Origin: Ottowia sp. SB7-C50
GTDB taxonomy: Bacteria > Pseudomonadota > Gammaproteobacteria > Burkholderiales > Burkholderiaceae_C
Assembly: GCF_033110285.1 (NCBI RefSeq)
Contig: NZ_CP136995.1
Span: 3,286,001-3,350,000 of the forward strand
Reading direction: 5' to 3'
DNA length: 64,000 nucleotides
Each line of letters begins with the position of its first letter. Position 1 is the stretch's first letter. Of the stretch, positions 7,111-15,747 are shown in pieces. Both the position numbers and the translations under genes were made by a program. The notes beneath the pieces were generated by a model, which ran no database searches, was not told the DNA's origin, and saw only the letters and a list, made by a program, of their open reading frames with translations.

Positions 7111-8722
7111 AGGGCCCCGACCTCAACAAGCGCCGCAACACCTTGCCCGCCCCCGTGGTCGGCAGCGCGTCGATGAACTCGACGTACTTCGGCACCTTGT
7201 ACGTCGCCATGTTGTCGCGGCTCCAGGCGATCAGTTCGTCGGCCGCCAGCGCGGCGCCGGGCTTCTTGACGATGAAGGCCTTGACCACCTCGCCCTTGTC
7301 GGCATCGGGTTCGGCCAGCACCGCCGCCTGCGCCACGGCGGGGTGCTTGATGAGGATGGTTTCGACTTCCTCCGGGAACACGCTGTAGCCCGAGACCTTG
7401 ATCATTTCCTTGTTGCGGCCGATGAAGGTGAGGTAGCCCTCGGCGTCCAGCTTGCCCATGTCGCCGGTCCAGACCCAGCCATCTTTCAGCGTCTTGGCGG
7501 TGGCGTCAGGCTTGTTCCAGTAGCCCTTGAAGTTGCCGGGCGACCTGAGCGTGATCTCGCCCACCTCGCCGGGCGCTTTCTCGGCACCCGTGTCGGGATC
7601 GACGATGCGGATGGTGACGCCCGGCATCGGCTTGCCGTGCGTGCCCCAGCGGATGGCGTCGGGCGGCATGCCGGTGTCCATGGTGTGCGTTTCGCTCAGG
7701 CCATAGGCGGCTTCGTACGACACACAATCGCCGCCCGCAAAGGCCTGCCATTGCTGGGCCAGCGGCTCGGTGAACGTGATGCCGAAGCTGGTGACCGGGT
7801 TGCGGCGCAAAGATTTGAGGTTGAAGCGCGCCGCATCCGGCACCTGCATGCAGGCCACGTTCATGGGCGCGATGGAGTACCAGTGCGTGACGCCGTGCTG
7901 CGCAATGGCCTGCAGCACCGCCACCGGGTCAAAGCGGAACAGCAGCACCTGCGTGGCGCCCACCAGAATCGGCGTGTTCACGCCCATCAGCATGCCGGCG
8001 ATGTGGTACAGGGGCGCGACCGACAGCGACACGTCGCCCGCCTGCAGGCCCGAGGCCTGCGCCGTGACCGCGGTCTTGAACAGCGCGTTGCCAAAGCTCA
8101 GCATGGCGCCCTTGGGCAGCCCGGTGGTGCCGCTGGTGTAGGTCATCAGCGCCACGTCGTCCATGTCGATGTTTTCAGGCGCAGGTAGACGGCCTGCCTG
8201 CGCACCGTGCTGCGCAATTTGTAGCGCGTCACTCACGCCGTGGGGCAGCGGCTGTGCGGGCGTTTGCAGCTCGGGCGGCACGGCCAGCGTCGGTTCGGCG
8301 GGCAGCAGATCGGTGTAGCGCACCGCGAGCACGTGCTGCAGCGCGGTCTGCGCGCGCACCTGCTCCACGATGGGCAGCAGGTTGTCGGCGGCAATGATGA
8401 CGCGCGCCTTCAGGTCATCCAGCTGGTATTGCAGCTCATGCGCCTTGTTGAGCGGTCCGCAGGGGCACACGATGGCGCCGATCTTCTGGATGGCGTAGTG
8501 CGCCACCACGTACTGCGGGCAGTTGTTCATGAACAGCGCCACCGGCTCGCCCTTGGCGACACCGAGCGATTGCAGGTGCGCGCCCAGGGCATCGCTCCAG
8601 TCGTCAAGCTCGCGCCACGTGATGGCGCGGCCGTACCAGTGGATGGCCGGCGCGTCGGGCTTTTCGCGCGCGTGGCGGCGCAGGTGCTGGTGCAGGGGCT
8701 GGTCCGGGGCGGCTGCGGGCAT
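7109..8722 (-). CDS. AMP-binding acyl-CoA ligase/synthetase
   Basis: A 537-residue adenylate-forming enzyme: acid + ATP + CoA to acyl-CoA. Visible motifs are the phosphate loop YTSGTTGLPKGAM near residue 193, AAYGLSETH, the hinge GWVWTGDMGKLDAEGYLTFIGRNKEMIKVSGYSVFPEEVE split over residues 415-460, and the catalytic-lysine end GAGKVLRRLLR. The start MPAAAPDQPLHQHL is chosen over upstream in-frame codons because the upstream extension is basic, repetitive and unlike the family. The substrate is unknown (fatty or aryl acid). It is encoded upstream of the acyl-CoA carboxylase on the same strand, with hairpin repeat Q1 between, and is divergent from a periplasmic receptor gene, which suggests uptake, activation and carboxylation of one acid. 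Confidence 0.85.
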   Translation of the reverse strand: MPAAAPDQPLHQHLRRHAREKPDAPAIHWYGRAITWRELDDWSDALGAHLQSLGVAKGEPVALFMNNCPQYVVAHYAIQKIGAIVCPCGPLNKAHELQYQLDDLKARVIIAADNLLPIVEQVRAQTALQHVLAVRYTDLLPAEPTLAVPPELQTPAQPLPHGVSDALQIAQHGAQAGRLPAPENIDMDDVALMTYTSGTTGLPKGAMLSFGNALFKTAVTAQASGLQAGDVSLSVAPLYHIAGMLMGVNTPILVGATQVLLFRFDPVAVLQAIAQHGVTHWYSIAPMNVACMQVPDAARFNLKSLRRNPVTSFGITFTEPLAQQWQAFAGGDCVSYEAAYGLSETHTMDTGMPPDAIRWGTHGKPMPGVTIRIVDPDTGAEKAPGEVGEITLRSPGNFKGYWNKPDATAKTLKDGWVWTGDMGKLDAEGYLTFIGRNKEMIKVSGYSVFPEEVETILIKHPAVAQAAVLAEPDADKGEVVKAFIVKKPGAALAADELIAWSRDNMATYKVPKYVEFIDALPTTGAGKVLRRLLRSGP

Positions 8723-8874
8723 GGTGCGGGCTCCTTGTGTCTCGCGCGCGACGGGCTGCGGGTTTGCACGGGTCGCGGCGGCTTGGCGTCGTTTCAATAT
8801 AGCGATTTGACGGGGTGCCCGGCGCCGCGTCCATCGCCCAGGCGACACAACACCACCACCCGAGGAGACCCCGC

Positions 8875-10131
8875 ATGACCCGCCTTTCCGTCCCACTGAA
8901 GCACACCGTGCTGGCCGCCGCCGCCCTGCTGGCCGGCGCCGCGCAGGCGCAGCCGGCGCCCTACAAGATCGCCTACATCGACCCGCTGTCCGGCCCCTTC
9001 GCCGCCGTGGGCGAGCTGATGCTGGCGCACACCAAGTTCGCGGTGGACGACCTGAACACCAGGAACGCGCTGCCCGGCGGGCGCCGCTTCGAGGTGATCG
9101 CGCTGGACGGCAAGCTGTCGGCGCAGGAAAGCCAGAGCGCGCTGCAATCGGCCATCGACCAGGGCGCGCGCGCGGTGGTGACGGGCGGCTCGGGCTCGTC
9201 GGTGGTGGCGGCCATCGTGCAGGCGGCGGCGCGCTGGAACCAGCGCAACCCCGGCAAGGAGATCATCGTCTTCAACCACTCGTCGATCGACCCCGACATG
9301 ACGGGCAAGGCGTGCAACTTCTGGCACTTCCAGACCGAAGCCAACACGGCGATGAAGATGAAGGCCATCGCCAATTTCATCAAGAAGCAGCCCGACATCA
9401 AGAAGGCCTACCTGCTGAACCAGGACTACGCCCACGGCAAGCAGTGGGCCAGCTACGGCCGGCAGCTGGTGGGCCTGGCGCGGCCCGACATCCAGTTCGT
9501 CGGCGAGCAGTTCCACGCCATCGGCCGCGTGAAGGACTTCGCGCCCTACATGGCGCAGATCAAGCAGAGCGGCGCCGACAGCGTGATCACCGGCAACTGG
9601 GGCCCCGACATGGCGCTGCTGCTGAAGGCGGGCGCCGACGCCGGCATGAACCTGCGCTATTTCAACCACAGCGCGGGCTCGTTCCCCGGCACCGTGGTGG
9701 CGTTTTCGCAGGCGCGCGCCGGCCAGCTGACGTGGGTGGCCGAATGGCACCCGGGCCAGGACGGCATGCCGCGCGTGGACGCGCTGGCCAAGGCGTACAA
9801 GGCCAAGACGGGCAAGGAGTTCCTCGCGCCGCGCATCGACCTGACGCCGCGCCTGCTGGCCGCCGCCATCACCAAGGCCGGCAGCGACGAGCCCGTGAAG
9901 GTGGCGCGCGCGCTCGAAGACCTGAGCTTCGACTCCAGCGTCGGCCCGGTGCGCATGCGGGCCGAAGACCACCAGCTGCTGCTGCCGCAGGTGGTCAACA
10001 CCGTGGCGCCCGTGGACGGCAAGGCCGTCAAGGTGGGCTGGGAAGGCACGAGCTACGGCTTCCGCACCGACGCCAGCTACAGCGGCAACGAGCTGGCCCA
10101 GGGCACCGAGTGCAAGATGGTGCGGCCCTGA
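8875..10131 (+). CDS. Branched-chain-type ABC transporter substrate-binding protein (orphan)
   Basis: 418 residues with a Sec signal peptide cleaved after AGAAQAQ. The mature protein begins YKIAYIDPLSGPFAAVG, the classic start of LivJ/LivK-type type I periplasmic receptors, and has the two-lobe pattern of that fold. ATG 8875 is supported by GAGGAGA 7-13 nt upstream. No permease or ATPase genes of the Liv system lie beside it, so it must use components encoded elsewhere. Divergent from the CoA ligase. The ligand is unknown; many such proteins in this group bind aromatic or short organic acids rather than amino acids. Confidence 0.88.
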   Translation: MTRLSVPLKHTVLAAAALLAGAAQAQPAPYKIAYIDPLSGPFAAVGELMLAHTKFAVDDLNTRNALPGGRRFEVIALDGKLSAQESQSALQSAIDQGARAVVTGGSGSSVVAAIVQAAARWNQRNPGKEIIVFNHSSIDPDMTGKACNFWHFQTEANTAMKMKAIANFIKKQPDIKKAYLLNQDYAHGKQWASYGRQLVGLARPDIQFVGEQFHAIGRVKDFAPYMAQIKQSGADSVITGNWGPDMALLLKAGADAGMNLRYFNHSAGSFPGTVVAFSQARAGQLTWVAEWHPGQDGMPRVDALAKAYKAKTGKEFLAPRIDLTPRLLAAAITKAGSDEPVKVARALEDLSFDSSVGPVRMRAEDHQLLLPQVVNTVAPVDGKAVKVGWEGTSYGFRTDASYSGNELAQGTECKMVRP

Positions 10132-10226
10132 AACTATTGATTTGATAGCGACTGACGCAGATCGGACAAGCGCACAGCGCGAATTCTGATCGACGGCTGA
10201 TCGCTTGGTGATTACCCACCCAGCAG

Positions 10227-10339
10227 CCGGACGCAGAGACTTCGCAGAGGACGCAGAAAAAGCCGAAGAATTCTTTGGCTGTTTCTTTTGCGTCCTCTGC
10301 GAATCCTTTGCGTCCTCTGCGTCCGGTATTCGGTATTCA
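10227..10339. repeat. Long hairpin repeat, copy Q2
   Basis: An inverted repeat starting CCGGACGCAGAGACTTCGC and ending CCTCTGCGTCCGG followed by two GGTATTC units. Compared with Q1 and Q3, GCGAAGG units are replaced by GCAGAGG on the left arm and the partner arm changes to match (CCTCTGC), so pairing is kept. It lies between the receptor gene and purU. Confidence 0.85.
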
Positions 10340-10367
10340 CGCCCCAGGCCTGCGACAATCGCGCGCC

Positions 10368-11240
10368 ATGTCTGCCGCTTCGTCCACCGCCTACATCCTC
10401 ACCCTGTCCTGCCCCGACCGCCCGGGCATCGTGCACGCCGTCTCGGGCCTGCTGCTTGAGCGCGGCTGCAACATCGAAGAAGCGCAGCAGTTCAACGACC
10501 ACGGCACGGGCCTGTTCTTCATGCGCGTGCAGTTCGTCTGCCCCGATGCCGGCGCGGTCATCGACGGCGCCGATCTGGCGGGCGCCATTGGCCGGGTGGC
10601 GCAGCCGCTGTCGATGACGTGGGAGCTGAACCCGGCCGGCGAACCGATGCGCACCGTGATCTTCGTCAGCAAGGAAGGCCACTGCCTGAACGACCTGCTG
10701 TTCCGCGTGAAAAGCGGGCTGCTCAACCTGGACGTGCGCGCCATCGTCAGCAACCACCGCGACTTCTACCAGCTGGCGGCCAGCTACAACATTCCTTTTC
10801 ACCACATCGCGGTGACGCAGGCCACCAAGGCGCAGGCCGAGCAGCGGCAGCTGGAGATCATCGATGCCGAGCGGCCCGAACTGGTGGTGCTGGCGCGCTA
10901 CATGCAGATCCTGTCGGACCCGATGTGCCGCCAGCTGTCCGGCCGCGCCATCAACATCCACCACAGCTTCCTGCCCAGCTTCAAGGGCGCCAAGCCGTAT
11001 TACCAGGCGCACGACCGCGGCGTGAAGCTGATCGGCGCCACCGCGCACTACGTGACGGCCGACCTGGACGAAGGCCCGATCATCGAGCAGGACGTGGCCC
11101 GCGTGGACCACGCCGACACGGTGGACGACCTGACCGCCGTCGGCCGCGACACCGAAAGCCAGGTGCTGGCGCGCGCCGTCAAATGGCACAGCGAGCACCG
11201 GGTGCTGCTGAACGGGCACCGCACTGTGGTGTTTAACTAG
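10368..11240 (+). CDS. purU: Formyltetrahydrofolate deformylase
   Basis: A 290-residue enzyme that hydrolyses 10-formyl-THF to THF and formate, balancing one-carbon pools. An N-terminal ACT domain (residues about 8-85, SCPDRPGIVHAVSGLL) precedes a formyltransferase-type domain with NIHHSFLPSFKGAKPY and HYVTADLDEGPIIEQD, both diagnostic. ATG 10368 fits the normal N-terminus; the upstream reading frame runs into the Q2 repeat. The stop codon TAG lies inside the CTAG target duplication of a MITE inserted immediately downstream, so insertion left the coding sequence intact. Confidence 0.95.
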   Translation: MSAASSTAYILTLSCPDRPGIVHAVSGLLLERGCNIEEAQQFNDHGTGLFFMRVQFVCPDAGAVIDGADLAGAIGRVAQPLSMTWELNPAGEPMRTVIFVSKEGHCLNDLLFRVKSGLLNLDVRAIVSNHRDFYQLAASYNIPFHHIAVTQATKAQAEQRQLEIIDAERPELVVLARYMQILSDPMCRQLSGRAINIHHSFLPSFKGAKPYYQAHDRGVKLIGATAHYVTADLDEGPIIEQDVARVDHADTVDDLTAVGRDTESQVLARAVKWHSEHRVLLNGHRTVVFN

Positions 11241-11504
11241 GGCCTGTTCACGCTATTTTTAGCCATGCGTTGCGAGTCAAAAAGGCCACTCGCCAAGGCG
11301 CCAGCCGCCGCCAAGGTAGGTACCTTGGCAAGGATGGCAACGCTGGCGATGGCCTTTTTGATCGCAACCCGGAGGGAACATGCTTGAAAGAGCGCCACTC
11401 GTCGTTGCGCTCCTAGCGCAGACACCCGGTCTGGGCGTCGTCGCGCGCCTAGATTGGCGCTCTTTCAAGCATGTTCGCATGGCTAAAAATAGCGTGAACA
11501 GGCC
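11241..11504. mobile_element. IS5-type MITE candidate, 264 bp, with CTAG target duplication
   Basis: Perfect 29-bp terminal inverted repeats (11241-11269 and 11476-11504) start GGCCTGTTCACGC and are flanked by direct CTAG copies (11237-11240, 11505-11508), the four-base YTAR-type duplication known for the IS5 group. Inside are two nested hairpins: 11270-11367, whose ends pair through TTGCGA...TCGCAA and AAAAAGGCC/GGCCTTTTT, and 11379-11397 with 11455-11473, a perfect 19-bp stem. No transposase is encoded. Weak internal reading frames on the minus strand are shadows. Confidence 0.85.
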
Positions 11505-11508
11505 CTAG

Positions 11509-11620
11509 CCCCCCTGTGCCGCTTCGCGGCTTCCCCCCAGGGGGACAACGCTGGCGCTCGGGGGAACCCCGAGCGCGGCGTTCTCGCATGGCCTGCGCCG
11601 CGGCCTTTGGTTGGGGCTTG
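11509..11620 (+). repeat. GC-rich structured intergenic repeat, copy G1
   Basis: Starts CCCCCTGTGCCGCTTCGCGG, then a CCCCC/GGGGG stem, GGGGACAACGCTGGC, an inner stem GCTCGGGG/CCCCGAGC, GGCGTTC and GGCCTGCGCCGCGGCC. The order and spacing match copies G4, G6 and G7. If the MITE were removed, this repeat would start directly after the purU stop codon, as other copies do with their genes. The remainder of the 400-nt gap up to yggS holds nothing else that I recognise. Confidence 0.85.
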
Positions 11621-11640
11621 CTGCGCAGCCCCTTGATGAT

Positions 11641-12330
11641 TCATTTCGGCGCCCGGCTGCCGAAGATCGCCGTGCCGATGCGCACCATGGTGCTGCCGGC
11701 GGCAATGGCCGCTTCCAGGTCGTCGCTCATGCCCATCGACAGCGTGTCCAGGCCCAGCCCTTCGGCATTCAAGTGGTCAAACAAGGCTCTGGCGCTGGCA
11801 TGGACTGCGCGGGCAGCTTCAAAATCAGGAGCAGGCTCGGGGATCGTCATCAGCCCGCGCAGCTTCAGGCGCGGCAGCGCGGCCACGGCGCGCGCCAGCG
11901 CCAGCGCATCGGCCGGCGCCACGCCCGACTTGGCCGGCCCGCCGTCGATGTTGACCTGGATACACACCTGCAGGGGCGCCAGCGCCTCGGGCCGCTGGGC
12001 CGACAGGCGCTCGGCGATCTTCAACCGGTCGACCGTGTGCACCCAGTCGAAATGCTCGGCCACGGCGCGCGTCTTGTTGCTTTGAATCGGCCCGATGTCG
12101 TGCCACTCCAGCCCCAGGCCGCGCAGGCTGGCGATCTTGTCCAGTCCCTCCTGCACGTAGTTTTCGCCAAAGGCGCGTTGGCCGGCGGCGGCCGCGGCGC
12201 GCACCGCGTCCGGGCCAAAGGTCTTGGACACCGCGAGCAGCGTGACATCGTCCACGTTGCGGCCGGCGCGGCGGCAGGCTGTGGCAATCCGTGCACGCAC
12301 GTCTTGGAGGTTGCCGGCGATCATCGTCAT
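11641..12330 (-). CDS. yggS: PLP homeostasis protein YggS/PLPBP
   Basis: A 229-residue single-domain PLP-binding protein without known catalytic activity that buffers cellular pyridoxal phosphate. AVSK near the start gives Lys36 as the PLP lysine; GENYVQEG, WHDIGPIQSNK, VNIDGGPAKSG, LMTIPEP and the closing GMSDDLEAAIAAGSTMVRIGTAIFG are all family signatures. Two in-frame ATGs lie six bases apart at the start. It is divergent from pilT, a standard arrangement in beta- and gammaproteobacteria, with 67 nt between start codons. Confidence 0.95.
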   Translation of the reverse strand: MTMIAGNLQDVRARIATACRRAGRNVDDVTLLAVSKTFGPDAVRAAAAAGQRAFGENYVQEGLDKIASLRGLGLEWHDIGPIQSNKTRAVAEHFDWVHTVDRLKIAERLSAQRPEALAPLQVCIQVNIDGGPAKSGVAPADALALARAVAALPRLKLRGLMTIPEPAPDFEAARAVHASARALFDHLNAEGLGLDTLSMGMSDDLEAAIAAGSTMVRIGTAIFGSRAPK

Positions 12331-12397
12331 AATCCTCGCAGCGTATCAAACTGCAACTCAGGTTTCACCACATTTCCTTTCTCTCGAGGCGCGCGAC

Positions 12398-13441
12398 GTG
12401 GACATCACCCAACTGCTGGCATTCAGCGTCAAGAACAAGGCTTCCGACCTGCACCTGTCGGCCGGCTTGCCGCCGATGATCCGCGTGCATGGCGATGTGC
12501 GTCGGCTTAATGTCGACCCGCTGGACCACAAGCAGGTGTTCGCGATGCTCTACGACATCATGAACGACACCCAGCGCAAGGTGTACGAAGAAAACCTGGA
12601 GGTCGACTTCTCGTTCGAGATCGAAGGGCTGGCGCGCTTTCGCGTCAACGCCTTCAACCAGAACCGCGGCGCGGCGGGTGTGCTGCGCACCATCCCGAGC
12701 AAGATCCTGACGCTGGAGCAACTGAACGCGCCCCGGATTTTCGGCGATCTGGCGCTCAAGCCGCGCGGCCTGGTGCTGGTGACCGGACCCACCGGCTCGG
12801 GCAAGTCGACCACGCTGGCGGCCATGGTCAACCACCTGAACGAATCGCAATACGCGCACGTGCTGACGGTGGAAGACCCGATCGAATTCGTGCACGAGTC
12901 GAAGAAGTGCCTGATCAACCAGCGCGAAGTGGGGCCCATGACCCACAGCTTCGCCAACGCGCTGCGCTCGGCGCTGCGCGAAGACCCGGACGCCATCCTG
13001 GTGGGCGAGATGCGCGACCTCGAAACCATTCGCCTGGCCATGACGGCGGCCGAGACGGGCCACCTGGTGTTCGCCACGCTGCACACCTCGTCGGCGGCCA
13101 AGACGATCGACCGCGTGATCGACGTCTTCCCCGCCGAAGAAAAGGAAATGGTGCGCGCGATGCTGTCCGAATCACTGGTGGCCGTCATTTCGCAGACGCT
13201 GTGCCGGCTGAAGGACGGCTCGGGCCGAGTGGCGGCGCACGAGATCATGCTGGGCACGCCCGCCATCCGCAACCTGATCCGCGAGGCCAAGGTGGCGCAG
13301 ATGTATTCCAGCATCCAGACCGGCAACAGCCTGGGCATGCAGACGCTGGACCAGAACCTGACCGAGCTGGTGCGCCGCAACGTGATCAGCACGGCGGAGG
13401 CGCGCAGCAAGGCGAAGATTCCGGAAAACTTCCCCGGCTAG
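12398..13441 (+). CDS. pilT: Type IV pilus retraction ATPase PilT
   Basis: A 347-residue hexameric ATPase that powers pilus retraction and twitching at the inner membrane. The GTG at 12398 gives the normal MDITQLLAFSVKNKASDLHLS start; upstream codons in this frame would overlap yggS. Walker A GPTGSGKST is at residues about 130-138, the Asp box/Walker B DAILVGEMRD near 198-207, and the His box ATLHTSS near 226. Length equals typical PilT. A GAGG lies about 10 nt upstream. It is followed by the paralogue pilU after a 185-nt gap holding repeat G2. Confidence 0.95.
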   Translation: MDITQLLAFSVKNKASDLHLSAGLPPMIRVHGDVRRLNVDPLDHKQVFAMLYDIMNDTQRKVYEENLEVDFSFEIEGLARFRVNAFNQNRGAAGVLRTIPSKILTLEQLNAPRIFGDLALKPRGLVLVTGPTGSGKSTTLAAMVNHLNESQYAHVLTVEDPIEFVHESKKCLINQREVGPMTHSFANALRSALREDPDAILVGEMRDLETIRLAMTAAETGHLVFATLHTSSAAKTIDRVIDVFPAEEKEMVRAMLSESLVAVISQTLCRLKDGSGRVAAHEIMLGTPAIRNLIREAKVAQMYSSIQTGNSLGMQTLDQNLTELVRRNVISTAEARSKAKIPENFPG

Positions 13442-13444
13442 ACG

Positions 13445-13585
13445 GCTCGCCCCCAGGCTCCACATGCTGCGCATTGTTTCGCCACCCCCCCGTCCGGGGG
13501 CGCGCCCAACGGGCGGGCCAAGCCCTTCCGCGGGCGCCCTGGCATGGCCTGCTCCGCGGCCCTTCGAGCGGGCTGCCGGACCGAT
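13445..13585 (+). repeat. GC-rich structured intergenic repeat, copy G2
   Basis: Lies between pilT and pilU. It begins a few bases after the pilT stop with CGCCCCCAGG, then CCGTCCGGGGG, an inner arm pair around GCGGGCGCCC, and GGCATGGCCTGCTCCGCGGCCC, the block shared with the other G copies. The left half is more diverged than in G1, G4, G6 or G7. Confidence 0.65.
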
Positions 13586-13626
13586 GATTGAAATCACGCC
13601 GACGCGGCGTCAATGAAGGAACCACC

Positions 13627-14763
13627 ATGGAACGCGATCAGGCCAGCAAGTTCATCAGCGATCTGCTGCGGCTGCTGCTCACGCGCAAGGGCAGCGACCT
13701 GTTCATCACGGCCGACTTTCCACCGGCGATCAAGGTGGACGGCCGCGTGATCAAGGTGTCGTCGCAGAACCTGACGCCGGCGCACACGGTGGCGCTGGTG
13801 CGGTCGGTGATGAACGACAAGCAGGCGGCGGAGTTCGAGCGCACCAAGGAATGCAACTTCGCCATCAGCCCCGCCGGCATCGGGCGCTTTCGCTGCAACG
13901 CCTTCGTGCAGCAGGGGCACGTGGGCGTGGTGATGCGCGTCATCCCGCAGGAGCTGCCGACCATCGACGCGCTGGGCATGCCGCAGATCCTGAAGGACGT
14001 GGCGATGTCCAAGCGCGGGCTGACCATCCTGGTCGGCGCCACGGGCTCGGGCAAGTCAACCACGCTGGCGGCCATGGTGGACTGGCGCAACATCCACAGC
14101 CAGGGGCACATCATCACGGTCGAAGACCCGATCGAATTCGTGCACCCGCACAAGAACTGCATCCTGACGCAGCGCGAAGTGGGCATCGACACCGAGGACT
14201 GGACCGCCGCCCTGAAGAACACGCTGCGCCAGGCACCCGACGTGATCCTGATGGGCGAGATCCGCGACCGCGAGACCATGGAGCACGCCGTCGCCTTTGC
14301 CGAAACCGGCCACCTGTGCCTGGCCACGCTGCACGCCAACTCGGCCAACCAGGCGCTCGACCGCATCATCAACTTCTTCCCGGAAGAGCGGCGACAGCAG
14401 CTGCTGATGGACCTGTCGCTGAACCTGCGCGCGCTGATCTCGCAGCGCCTGATCGCCAAGCAGAGCGGCCAGGGCCGCACCGCGGTGGTCGAGATCATGC
14501 TGAATTCGCCGCTCATCAGCGACCTGATCTTCAAGGGCGAGGTGGGCGAGATCAAGGAGATCATGAAGAAGAGCCGCGAACTGGGCATGCAGACCTTCGA
14601 CCAGGCGCTGTTCGACGCTTTCGAGGCCAACCTGATCACCTACGAAGATGCGCTGCGCAACGCCGATTCGGCCAACGACCTGCGCCTGCAGATCAAGCTG
14701 ACCAGCCAGCGCGCCCGCTCGCTCGACCTGGCCGCCGGGACAGAACACCTGCATATCGTCTGA
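13627..14763 (+). CDS. pilU: PilT-dependent retraction ATPase PilU
   Basis: A 378-residue PilT paralogue that helps PilT retract pili under load. The N-terminus DQASKFISDLLRLLLTRKGSDLFITADFPPAIKVDG is PilU-like; Walker A GATGSGKST lies near residue 140, DVILMGEIRDRETM near 210 and ATLHANS near 236. It is longer at the C-terminus than PilT, as expected. ATG 13627 follows a GGAACC Shine-Dalgarno-like stretch. Together with pilT it suggests a twitching-motile organism. Confidence 0.94.
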   Translation: MERDQASKFISDLLRLLLTRKGSDLFITADFPPAIKVDGRVIKVSSQNLTPAHTVALVRSVMNDKQAAEFERTKECNFAISPAGIGRFRCNAFVQQGHVGVVMRVIPQELPTIDALGMPQILKDVAMSKRGLTILVGATGSGKSTTLAAMVDWRNIHSQGHIITVEDPIEFVHPHKNCILTQREVGIDTEDWTAALKNTLRQAPDVILMGEIRDRETMEHAVAFAETGHLCLATLHANSANQALDRIINFFPEERRQQLLMDLSLNLRALISQRLIAKQSGQGRTAVVEIMLNSPLISDLIFKGEVGEIKEIMKKSRELGMQTFDQALFDAFEANLITYEDALRNADSANDLRLQIKLTSQRARSLDLAAGTEHLHIV

Positions 14764-14791
14764 GTGCTTTGCGCGGCCTAGAATGGGCCGC

Positions 14792-15709
14792 ATGAGCACC
14801 ACCATCCACACCAAGACGTACGACCCCGCCACGCCGCGCCAGGTAGCCTTCCTGGGCCTGGGCGTGATGGGCTATCCCATGGCTGGCCACCTGGCGCTGG
14901 CTGGCCACACGGTCACGGTCTACAACCGCAACGCTACAAAATCCGTAGCATTCTGCGAGCAACTGGCCGCGACCGGCCGCGTGAAGCGCGCTGACACCCC
15001 CCAACTGGCGGCGCAGGGCGCCGACATCGTGTTCTGCTGCGTCGGCAATGACGACGATCTGCGGTCGGTGGTGCTGGGCGACGACGGCGCGCTGGCCGGC
15101 ATGAAGGCGGGGGCCATCTTCGTCGACCACACCACGGCATCGGCCAATGTGGCGCGCGAGCTGTCGCACGAAGCCAGCGCGCGCGGCCTGCAGTTCATCG
15201 ACGCGCCGGTGTCGGGCGGCCAGGCGGGCGCGCAGAACGGCCTGCTGACGGTGATGTGCGGCGGCGACGCCGCCGCTTTCGACACCGTCAAGCCCGTGGC
15301 CATGGCGTTCTCGCGCGCGTTTACGCTGATGGGCGCGAGCGGCGCCGGCCAGCTGACCAAGATGGTCAACCAGATCTGCATCGCCGGCCTGGTGCAAGGC
15401 CTGTCAGAAGCCATTGCCTTCGGCCAGCGCGCCGGACTGGACATGGCCCAGGTACTCGACGTCATCGGCAAGGGCGCGGCGCAAAGCTGGCAGCTGGACA
15501 ACCGCGGTCCCACCATGGTGCAGGACAAGTTCGACTTCGGCTTCGCCGTCGACTGGATGCGCAAGGACCTCGGCCTGGTGTTCGACGAAGCCAAGCGCAA
15601 CGGCGCCCGCGTCCCGGTCACCGCCCTGGTCGACCAGTTCTACGCCGACGTCCAGCAAATGGGCGGCGGCCGCTGGGATACGTCCAGCCTGATCAAGCGG
15701 TTGAAGTGA
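14792..15709 (+). CDS. NAD(P)-dependent beta-hydroxyacid dehydrogenase
   Basis: A 305-residue member of the 3-hydroxyisobutyrate/tartronate semialdehyde reductase family. The Rossmann motif VAFLGLGVMGYPMAGHL is near residue 25, FIDAPVSGGQAGAQ is the substrate loop, and GAGQLTKMVNQICIAGLVQGLSEA carries the conserved lysine. The exact substrate is not clear; YihU- or GarR-like reduction of a semialdehyde is plausible. ATG 14792 and an ATG nine bases upstream are both possible. Its stop overlaps a GTG that could start the next gene. Residues NATKSVAF come from a short AT-rich palindrome (GCTACAAAATCCGTAGC). Confidence 0.88.
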   Translation: MSTTIHTKTYDPATPRQVAFLGLGVMGYPMAGHLALAGHTVTVYNRNATKSVAFCEQLAATGRVKRADTPQLAAQGADIVFCCVGNDDDLRSVVLGDDGALAGMKAGAIFVDHTTASANVARELSHEASARGLQFIDAPVSGGQAGAQNGLLTVMCGGDAAAFDTVKPVAMAFSRAFTLMGASGAGQLTKMVNQICIAGLVQGLSEAIAFGQRAGLDMAQVLDVIGKGAAQSWQLDNRGPTMVQDKFDFGFAVDWMRKDLGLVFDEAKRNGARVPVTALVDQFYADVQQMGGGRWDTSSLIKRLK

Positions 15710-15747
15710 TCGCGCGCGCCTTTTCGCCCCCGCCGACGCGCCAGCGC

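Noticed and set aside
11237..11480. Short minus-strand frames inside the MITE
   Set aside because: They span the inverted repeats, have no RBS and no recognisable domain.
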